In this document: positions 1 to 6,034 of the stretch, in pieces | Numbering within the stretch: the first letter of the stretch is position 1 | Layout of the letters: every line of letters begins with the position of its first letter | Assembly (NCBI GenBank): GCA_945827565.1 | Contig: CALZNR010000002.1 | Location: 1 to 20,960 of the forward strand | DNA from: an uncultured Prevotella sp. | Lineage (GTDB): Bacteria; Bacteroidota; Bacteroidia; Bacteroidales; Bacteroidaceae | Reading direction: 5' to 3' | Length of the DNA: 20,960 bases | Notes under the pieces: model-generated | The model's input: only the letters and a program-made list of their open reading frames with translations | Databases searched by the model: none | What the model was told of the DNA's origin: nothing | Made by a program: the position numbers and the translations under genes

Positions 1-112
1 ATCCCAACAAACTTTTAGATGATTTACCCCTTTTTCTGCCCATATCACTCCTAACTGTAGAGTCAACCAGCCTGATGAACGGTTTGCTATAATGCAGGTT
101 AGGAACTTTTCG
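1..112. other. Contig edge with no assignable gene
   Basis: This is the stretch ahead of the parC promoter. On the minus strand two frames stay open across it, and one of them reads roughly FIRLVDSTVRSDMGRKRG, but neither start nor end is inside the window and I cannot match it to a family. It may be the tail of an upstream gene or a mobile-element fragment, or simply non-coding. No adapter sequence is visible at this end. Confidence 0.3.
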
Positions 113-144
113 TTTGGCTGTTGCAGAAAAAATGAGTAAATTTG
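113..144 (+). promoter_or_regulatory. Bacteroidetes-type promoter of parC
   Basis: A -33 element TTTG at 113-116 is followed after 20 nt by the -7 element TAAATTTG at 137-144, which matches the Bacteroidetes consensus TAnnTTTG exactly. Transcription would begin near 150, leaving a leader of only about 18 nt before the ATG at 168. The promoter lies inside the open frame that extends upstream to a TTG at 114, which argues against that earlier start. Confidence 0.8.
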
Positions 145-167
145 CAGCGAACGACACATCTACTATT

Positions 168-2855
168 ATGAGCGACGATTTCAACAAAGAAGAACTTCAG
201 GAGGAGGAAGCACACTCTGACTACACACCTGCAGACAGGTTCGATGCCTCTGTGGTGCATCATCTCAGCGGCATGTATCAGAACTGGTTTCTCGACTATG
301 CCTCGTATGTGATACTGGAGCGCGCCGTGCCCCATATCGACGACGGACTGAAACCTGTGCAGCGACGCATATTGCACTCCATGAAGCGCATGGACGACGG
401 CAGATACAACAAAGTGGCAAACATCGTGGGACACACCATGCAGTTTCACCCCCACGGTGATGCCTCTATCGGCGATGCCCTGGTGCAGATAGGACAAAAG
501 GAACTGCTGGTAGATACGCAGGGTAACTGGGGAAATATTCTCACGGGCGACCGTGCCGCTGCACCCCGTTACATCGAGGCACGCCTCTCCAAGTTTGCCT
601 TAGACACCGTGTTCAATGCCAAGACCACAGAGTGGAAACTCTCTTACGACGGAAGAAACAAGGAGCCTATCACCCTGCCTGTAAAGTTTCCACTGCTGCT
701 CACACAGGGCGCAGAAGGCATTGCTGTGGGTCTCTCGTCAAAGATTCTGCCACATAACTTCTGCGAGGTGTGCCAGGCCGCCATCAACTACCTGCACAAC
801 GAGCCCTTTACACTCTATCCCGACTTCCCCACCGGCGGCAGCATTGATGTGTCGAAATACAACGACGGGCAACGAGGAGGCGTGGTAAAGGTGAGGGCAA
901 AGATAGAAAAGCGCGACAACAAGACACTCGCCATCACGGAAATACCCTACGGCAAAACCACATCCACCCTTATCGACTCCATTCTGAAAGCCATAGAGAA
1001 GGGCAAGATAAAGGTGCGCAAGGTGGACGACAACACAGCGGCAGAGGTAGAAATATTGGTACATCTGGCACCGGGAGTGTCGAGCGACAAAACGCTGGAT
1101 GCACTCTATGCCTTCTCTGACTGCGAGATAAACATATCACCCAACTGTTGCGTCATTGACAACAACAAGCCCCACTTCCTGACAGTTACCGATGTGCTGA
1201 AACATGCCACCGACCGCACCAAGCAACTCATCAAACAGGAACTGGAAATCAAGCGTGGCGAATTGTTGGAACAACTGCACTTTGCATCACTCGAAAAGAT
1301 TTTCATCGAAGAACGCATCTACAAGGACCGCAAGTTTGAACAGGCACCCAACGTGGATGCAGTGTGCGAACATATCGATGAGCGCCTCACCCCCTTCTAC
1401 CCGCAGTTGGTGCGCGAGGTGACTAAAGAAGATATTCTGCGACTTCTGGAAATCAAGATGCAGCGCATACTGAAGTTCAACAAGGAGAAGGCAGATGAAC
1501 TAATGGCTCGCCTGAAAGAGGAGATAGAGGGCATAGAGCACGACCTGAACAATCTGGTAGAGGTGACTGCCAAGTGGTTCCAAAGTCTGATAGACAAATA
1601 CGGCAAGGCTTTCCCACGCAAAACGGAGATAAGAAACTTTGACACCATTGCTGCCACCACCGTGGTGGAAGCCAACGAGAAACTGTATATCAACCGCAAC
1701 GACGGCTTTGTGGGCACCGGACTGAAGAAAGACGAGTTTGTGTGCAACTGCTCCGACATCGACGATATCATCATCTTCTACAAGGATGGCAACTGCAAGA
1801 TAGTGAAGGTGGCCGACAAGATATTTGTTGGCAAAAACATCCTGCACGTACAGGTGTTCAAGCGCAACGACAAGCGCACCGTTTACAATATGGTGTATCG
1901 AAGTGGCAAAAAAGGCCCCTACTACATCAAGCGTTTCTGCATCTCGTCGATCACACGCGACCGCCTGTACAACCTTACCAAGGGGGTTCCGGGCTCTAAG
2001 GTGATGTACTTCACTGCCAATCCCAACGGTGAGGCTGAGGTGATCAAAGCCACCCTGGAACCCACAGCCAACATCATGCGCCGCAGGTCGAGCATCTTCC
2101 TGGAAAAAGACTTCTCTGAAGTGCCCATCCGTGGCAGAGACTCTCAGGGAACGCTCTTCACCAAGAAGGAGGTAAACCGCATCGGACTGAAAAGTCATGG
2201 CCACTCCACACTGGGAGGCAGAATGGTGTGGTTCGATCCCGATGTCAACAGGCTGAACTACGATGAGCACGGCACACTGCTGGGCGAGTTCAACGACGGC
2301 GACCTGATACTGGTGGTATTGCAAGACGGCACGTTCTACACCACCAACTTCGATGTGAACAACCACTACGAAGACAACATCCTGCGCATAGAGAAATTCA
2401 AGGCCTCTAAGGTGTGGACCTCTGTCATCTACGACTTCGACAACGGTGGCTATCCCTTCATCAAACGCTTCTGTATGGAGAGTTCCAAGAAGAAGCTGAG
2501 CATCATGGGCGAAAACAAGCGCAACCAACTGGCTCTGCTCACCGACACCTCCTACCCCATGCTGCAAGTGAGCTTCGGCGGAAACGACGCCAAGCACGAG
2601 CCTATGAAGGTGGATGTGGATGAGTTCTGCGTGCTGAGGAGCTACAAGACACGTGGCAGACGCCTCACCATCCTTCAGGTGGAAGCCATCGAGGAACTGG
2701 AACCTAAGTTTGTGCCAGAACCTGCGGAGGAAGGAAACGATGGCAATGAAGAAACTGCCGCAGACAACGCCCCAGAAAATCTGGACCCTGATGCTGGCAA
2801 GTCGGAACAGCAGATTATCGACGAGATGACCGGGCAACTCAACCTGTTTGACTAA
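168..2855 (+). CDS. parC: DNA topoisomerase IV subunit A (GyrA/ParC family)
   Basis: This is the breakage-reunion subunit of a type IIA topoisomerase, which with ParE unlinks daughter chromosomes in the cytoplasm. The 895-residue protein has the winged-helix core with HPHGD at residues 94-98 and the catalytic tyrosine Y135 in AAAPRYIEARL. The tower and coiled-coil region follows, and the C-terminal half resembles the DNA-wrapping beta-pinwheel domain. It ends in an acidic tail and GQLNLFD. The ParC rather than GyrA assignment rests on HPHGDASIGD in the quinolone region and on the absence of a clear GyrA box. I chose the ATG at 168 because a strong promoter occupies 113-144; an in-frame TTG at 114 would add 18 residues. 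The gene is followed after 11 nt by the DUF3316-like gene, so the two are probably cotranscribed. No parE is in the window. Confidence 0.93.
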   Translation: MSDDFNKEELQEEEAHSDYTPADRFDASVVHHLSGMYQNWFLDYASYVILERAVPHIDDGLKPVQRRILHSMKRMDDGRYNKVANIVGHTMQFHPHGDASIGDALVQIGQKELLVDTQGNWGNILTGDRAAAPRYIEARLSKFALDTVFNAKTTEWKLSYDGRNKEPITLPVKFPLLLTQGAEGIAVGLSSKILPHNFCEVCQAAINYLHNEPFTLYPDFPTGGSIDVSKYNDGQRGGVVKVRAKIEKRDNKTLAITEIPYGKTTSTLIDSILKAIEKGKIKVRKVDDNTAAEVEILVHLAPGVSSDKTLDALYAFSDCEINISPNCCVIDNNKPHFLTVTDVLKHATDRTKQLIKQELEIKRGELLEQLHFASLEKIFIEERIYKDRKFEQAPNVDAVCEHIDERLTPFYPQLVREVTKEDILRLLEIKMQRILKFNKEKADELMARLKEEIEGIEHDLNNLVEVTAKWFQSLIDKYGKAFPRKTEIRNFDTIAATTVVEANEKLYINRNDGFVGTGLKKDEFVCNCSDIDDIIIFYKDGNCKIVKVADKIFVGKNILHVQVFKRNDKRTVYNMVYRSGKKGPYYIKRFCISSITRDRLYNLTKGVPGSKVMYFTANPNGEAEVIKATLEPTANIMRRRSSIFLEKDFSEVPIRGRDSQGTLFTKKEVNRIGLKSHGHSTLGGRMVWFDPDVNRLNYDEHGTLLGEFNDGDLILVVLQDGTFYTTNFDVNNHYEDNILRIEKFKASKVWTSVIYDFDNGGYPFIKRFCMESSKKKLSIMGENKRNQLALLTDTSYPMLQVSFGGNDAKHEPMKVDVDEFCVLRSYKTRGRRLTILQVEAIEELEPKFVPEPAEEGNDGNEETAADNAPENLDPDAGKSEQQIIDEMTGQLNLFD

Positions 2856-2866
2856 TTCTCCACACC

Positions 2867-3673
2867 ATGCGTCACATCTCACTGCTATGTACTGCCCTGT
2901 GCTTGCTGCTCTGCCATCCGCAGAGCGCTGGGGCACAGCGTGCCGACAGCATCTCTACACCCTATAAGCAGACCACCTACATGGTGGGACTGGGCCCCAC
3001 CAAAGTGCTCGACACCTATCTCTCGGCAGAGCATTTCAGCGGCACGGGGTTCAGCTTTCTCTCCACCATGTCACGCCACCGCACCCACCGCAGGTGGTAC
3101 ACCCTGCTTCAGCACCAGGCTTCGGTGGGCGTCACCCGCGACCGCAGTCACGACATCAAGATGCTGGAAGCCTGCTACCGCTTCACAGCAGCACGCCTCA
3201 GAAAATGGCAGCCATGGCAAACACCACTCATCCTTGAGGCTGGTGGAGCTGTGGGCACTGACATAGGGGCTTTGTACAACACATTAGGAGGCAACAATCC
3301 CGGACAAGTGCGCTTAGGCCTGTACCTGATGCCTGTAGTGGCAGCAGGATGGCACACCCAGATAGCAGGGCGCAAGGCGGGGGTGAGAGCTGAGGCAGAA
3401 CTGCCCTTGGCGGGCGTAATGTTCAGCCCTAACTACGGACAGTCCTACTACGAGATTTTCTCGCGTGGCAACAACGACCATAACATCGTGCCCACCACCT
3501 TTGTCAGTGCACCCAACTTCCGCCTACAACTGATGTTCAACTATCAGATTGCCAAGCGCTGTGCACTGCAGATAGGCTACTTGGCCGACCTGCGCCAGGC
3601 TGCTGTCAACCAACTGAAACAACACATCTACTCACACCGTTGCATGGTGGGTGTGATGATCCAACCCAAATAA
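2867..3673 (+). CDS. DUF3316-like putative outer-membrane protein
   Basis: The 268-residue product starts with a type I signal peptide (hydrophobic residues 5-15, likely cleavage after AGA at residue 23), so it is exported. The rest is rich in alternating hydrophobic and polar stretches, aromatic residues and short turns, and ends in VGVMIQPK, as in a small outer-membrane beta-barrel. The opening segment, with GPTKVLDTYLS and GTGFSFLS, resembles from memory the Bacteroidetes family DUF3316, whose function is unknown. The start ATG lies 11 nt after the parC stop and the stop lies 14 nt before the S41 peptidase gene, so it sits in the middle of a three-gene run. The family name is recalled and not searched. 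The export signal and barrel-like character are seen directly. Confidence 0.72.
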   Translation: MRHISLLCTALCLLLCHPQSAGAQRADSISTPYKQTTYMVGLGPTKVLDTYLSAEHFSGTGFSFLSTMSRHRTHRRWYTLLQHQASVGVTRDRSHDIKMLEACYRFTAARLRKWQPWQTPLILEAGGAVGTDIGALYNTLGGNNPGQVRLGLYLMPVVAAGWHTQIAGRKAGVRAEAELPLAGVMFSPNYGQSYYEIFSRGNNDHNIVPTTFVSAPNFRLQLMFNYQIAKRCALQIGYLADLRQAAVNQLKQHIYSHRCMVGVMIQPK

Positions 3674-3687
3674 TCTTGCTGTCCGTT

Positions 3688-4707
3688 ATGCGCACATCCA
3701 CCCTTCTTCTTCGTTTAGCCTACCTGTTGCTCCCCCTGCTGTGCATCTCTTGCATCGATGAGGAGGAGATGCCCAACACGCCCAAAGGAAATTTCGATGC
3801 ACTGTGGAAAATTCTTGATGAGCACTACTGCTTCTTTGACTACAAGAAAGAGGTGTATGCCCTGGACTGGAACCAAGTGTATGCCACCTATGCCCCACGT
3901 ATCCACGACAAGATGAACAGTTCCCAACTGTTCGAGGTGTGCAGCGATATGCTGTCGCAGCTGCGCGACGGGCATGTCAACCTCTCCACCTCTTACGACT
4001 TTGCACGCTACTGGAGCTGGTACGAAGACCATCCAGCCAACTTCAGCGAACTGCTCTGGCGACAATACATGGGCACCGACTACAAGATAGCCTCATCACT
4101 GAAATACAAGGTGCTGCCCAACAACGTGGGATACCTCTACTATGAGAGCTTCAACAACGGATTCGGAGAGGGCAATCTGGACGAGGTGCTCGCCTCCTTC
4201 ATGCTGTGCCGAGGACTGATTATCGATGTACGCAACAACAGCGGAGGCTTGCTCACCAACGCAGAGAAGTTGGCGGCACGATTTGTCAACGAACCTACCT
4301 TGGTGGGCTACATGCAGCACAAAACAGGCAAAGGCCATCAAGACTTCTCTGACATGGAGGAGCAATGGCTGCAACCCTCTGAAAACCTGCGCTGGCACAA
4401 GCGTGTGTGCGTGCTCACCAACCGCAAGGTATATAGTGCTGCCAATGAGTTTGTGAAGTATATGAAAGCGCTGCCACAAACCATCATCGTTGGCGACTCT
4501 ACGGGTGGCGGTGCAGGTATGCCCTTCAGCAACTCCCTGCCCAACGGTTGGGCGGTGCGCTTCTCCGCCTGTCCCATGTACGACAAGGACAAGCAGAGCA
4601 CTGAGTTTGGCATTGCCCCTCACCACAAGGTGGATATCACCGAGGAAGACTATATCAAAAACAATGATGCCATTCTGGAATTTGCCGCCAAATTGTTTGA
4701 GAATTGA
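3688..4707 (+). CDS. S41-family serine peptidase, lipoprotein
   Basis: The 339-residue protein resembles tail-specific or tricorn-core peptidases of family S41, which cleave peptides with a serine nucleophile. The order is: lipoprotein signal with acceptor cysteine C22 (LCISC), an alpha-helical N-terminal domain at about 33-100 containing RDGHVNL (H96, a likely active-site histidine), then the S41 core. The core has DVRNNSGG at about 180-187, the probable nucleophile S250 in NRKVYSAANEF, and FGIAPHHKVDI near the end. Residues after C22 are IDEEE, an acidic stretch like the Bacteroidetes lipoprotein surface-export signal, so the enzyme may face outward. I see no clear PDZ domain. The ATG at 3688 was chosen because it directly precedes the lipoprotein signal; an earlier in-frame start at 3640 would overlap the upstream gene and bury the signal. 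It is the last gene of the parC run. Confidence 0.87.
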   Translation: MRTSTLLLRLAYLLLPLLCISCIDEEEMPNTPKGNFDALWKILDEHYCFFDYKKEVYALDWNQVYATYAPRIHDKMNSSQLFEVCSDMLSQLRDGHVNLSTSYDFARYWSWYEDHPANFSELLWRQYMGTDYKIASSLKYKVLPNNVGYLYYESFNNGFGEGNLDEVLASFMLCRGLIIDVRNNSGGLLTNAEKLAARFVNEPTLVGYMQHKTGKGHQDFSDMEEQWLQPSENLRWHKRVCVLTNRKVYSAANEFVKYMKALPQTIIVGDSTGGGAGMPFSNSLPNGWAVRFSACPMYDKDKQSTEFGIAPHHKVDITEEDYIKNNDAILEFAAKLFEN

Positions 4708-4726
4708 AAAAATATCGCTACCTTTG
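4696..4726 (+). promoter_or_regulatory. Promoter of tRNA-Leu
   Basis: TTTG at 4696-4699, a 19-nt spacer, and TACCTTTG at 4719-4726 give a perfect Bacteroidetes-type promoter. The predicted start point lies near 4733, about 6 nt ahead of the mature tRNA 5' end. The -33 element overlaps the last codons of the S41 gene, so the tRNA has its own promoter as well as possible read-through. Confidence 0.82.
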
Positions 4727-4738
4727 CAACCATCTTTT

Positions 4739-4820
4739 GCGCCTGTGGCGAAATTGGCAGACGCGCCAGACTTAGGATCTGGTGATTTCGGTCGTGTAGG
4801 TTCGAGTCCTATCAGGCGCA
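4739..4820 (+). tRNA. tRNA-Leu (anticodon UAG)
   Basis: The acceptor stem pairs GCGCCTG (4739-4745) with CAGGCGC (4813-4819), and A4820 is the discriminator base. The anticodon stem pairs CCAGA (4766-4770) with TCTGG (4778-4782) around the loop CTTAGGA, giving anticodon TAG at 4773-4775, which reads CUN leucine codons. A long variable arm follows, as in class II tRNAs, then a T arm containing GGTTCGAGTCC. The 3' CCA is not encoded. Confidence 0.97.
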
Positions 4821-4833
4821 CATACATCTGTGT

Positions 4834-4886
4834 AAAATGCCGAAATTCCTCTACATGGAATTTCGGCATTTTCTTTTTTCCTTTTC
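4834..4886 (+). terminator. Intrinsic terminator after tRNA-Leu, possibly bidirectional
   Basis: A perfect 16-bp inverted repeat (left arm 4834-4849, loop 4850-4856, right arm 4857-4872) is followed by the T-rich tail CTTTTTTCCTTTTC. It ends plus-strand transcription from the tRNA. The stem edges are AAAA and TTTT, so the same hairpin also carries a short T run on the minus strand and could stop transcription coming from the rluA side. Confidence 0.9.
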
Positions 4887-4904
4887 ATCATCTCCTGCCC
4901 TGCC

Positions 4905-5060
4905 CTATTCACGGAAATAGAAATAATAGAGGGCGGTGGCAGAGAGGAGCAAGAGTAGCACTACACTTTTTATGAAGCAGCCTGTCACCTTTTTCATCAC
5001 GATGGCAGCCACCACCACAGCCACAAAGGCAAGGATATAGAACATGTAGGTGGAAGTCAT
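4905..5060 (-). CDS. Small two-helix membrane protein, 51 residues
   Basis: On the minus strand an ATG at 5060-5058 opens a 51-codon frame that ends at TAG (4907-4905). The product begins MTSTYMFYILAFVAVVVAAI, has a short basic and polar turn MKKVTG, and then a second hydrophobic stretch (residues 29-48, FIKSVVLLLLLSATALYYFY) ending YFRE. This predicts two membrane-spanning helices in the inner membrane. The start lies 5 nt after the TGA of the rluA-like gene, which implies cotranscription and probably translational coupling. The terminator hairpin begins 32 nt past its stop. I do not know its function; similar tiny membrane proteins with a central KKV-GC turn are, from memory, found in other Bacteroidales. 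The alternative is that this is a fortuitous frame, but the tight spacing and membrane character argue against it. Confidence 0.65.
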   Translation of the reverse strand: MTSTYMFYILAFVAVVVAAIVMKKVTGCFIKSVVLLLLLSATALYYFYFRE

Positions 5061-5065
5061 ATCGC

Positions 5066-5959
5066 TCAAAACAGTTTCATGAATACTGGTGGGATGATGG
5101 TGTCAAACTCCATGCGCTCGTTGGTGATGGGATGCACAAAGTGCAGCATGTAGGCATGCAGGCACAAGCGGTGCAGGGGGTCGGTGCCATCGCCATACTT
5201 CACATCGCCACACACGGGATGCTGCATGTCGGCGGTGTGCACACGTATCTGGTTCTTCCTGCCTGTCTCCAGTTTAAACTCCACCAAGGAGAAGTCGGTG
5301 GTGCGCCGCAACACACGAAAGTGGGTCACCGCATACTTTCCGCCATTATCCACGGGCGAGGAGTAGGTGTAATACGCCTTGTTGTCTTTCAGCCAGTTGG
5401 CCACGGTGCCCTCATCCTGCTCCATCTCGCCGCATACCACCGCCACATACCTGCGGTCATATACAATATCGTGCCAGTGGTGCTCCAGTATCTGCTCCGT
5501 CTCCATGTCCTTGGCATAGACCATCAGTCCGCTGGTGTCTCTGTCAAGGCGGTGCACCACATGCGCCCTGCACTTCTGTCCGCTCTTCTTGAAATAGTCG
5601 TCGAGCACGGCTTTCACATTGAGCGATGAGTGCCCTGCCGCCATGGAGAGGATGCCTGCCTGTTTCTCCACCACCACTATCCAGCGGTCTTCATACACTA
5701 TGTTGACATAGCGGCTCTTGAATATCTCCCTGTTCTTCTTCGTCTTGCTCACGGCTATCTTGGTGCCCACAGCCAGTGGATAGTCAAACTGTGTCACTGT
5801 TTTGCCGTTCACCTTGATGCCCCGTCCTTTGAGCGTGGCTTTTATTTTGCTCTTGGTGTCCTTGACATGCTCCAACAGAAACGCCAACAGGGTGCTCTCT
5901 TCTGTCACTTCAAAGTGGTCGTAATCGCCGGCAGAGGGCTTGTGAAAATTGTTTCTCAT
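5066..5959 (-). CDS. RluA-family RNA pseudouridine synthase
   Basis: The 297-residue protein would isomerise specific uridines to pseudouridine in structured RNA in the cytoplasm. It has an S4 RNA-binding domain at about residues 21-72 (LKGRGIKVNGK) followed by the RluA catalytic domain. The signature HRLDRDTSG lies at 136-144, with D139 as the catalytic aspartate, and KNQIRVH at 235-241 is the conserved late motif. The exact target (23S rRNA position or tRNA) cannot be told from motifs, so I give no symbol. I chose the ATG at 5959 because a -7 promoter element sits at 5993-5986; an upstream in-frame start at 6019 would place that element inside the gene. The small membrane protein gene follows after 5 nt. 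Confidence 0.92.
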   Translation of the reverse strand: MRNNFHKPSAGDYDHFEVTEESTLLAFLLEHVKDTKSKIKATLKGRGIKVNGKTVTQFDYPLAVGTKIAVSKTKKNREIFKSRYVNIVYEDRWIVVVEKQAGILSMAAGHSSLNVKAVLDDYFKKSGQKCRAHVVHRLDRDTSGLMVYAKDMETEQILEHHWHDIVYDRRYVAVVCGEMEQDEGTVANWLKDNKAYYTYSSPVDNGGKYAVTHFRVLRRTTDFSLVEFKLETGRKNQIRVHTADMQHPVCGDVKYGDGTDPLHRLCLHAYMLHFVHPITNERMEFDTIIPPVFMKLF

Positions 5960-5985
5960 TATTATATATATCTGCAATTCTCGTG

Positions 5986-5993
5986 CAAAGGTA
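5986..5993 (-). promoter_or_regulatory. -7 promoter element of the rluA-like gene
   Basis: On the minus strand TACCTTTG (5993-5986) matches the TAnnTTTG consensus exactly and lies 26 nt ahead of the ATG at 5959. No clear TTTG occurs 19-20 nt upstream, so only the -7 box is well supported. It sits in the 75-nt gap between the GH3 stop and rluA. Confidence 0.55.
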
Positions 5994-6034
5994 CACAAAA
6001 TTCTGCAAGGCGATGACACCTGCCGCTTATAAAA

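Noticed and set aside
114..167. Earlier TTG start for parC, giving 913 residues
   Set aside because: The promoter elements at 113-116 and 137-144 fall inside this extension, so the transcript would not contain the TTG.
1500..2936. A 478-codon minus-strand frame opposite parC
   Set aside because: Same antisense effect: long stretches of Val, His, Gln and Leu, no motif or signal. The sense strand is an unambiguous topoisomerase.
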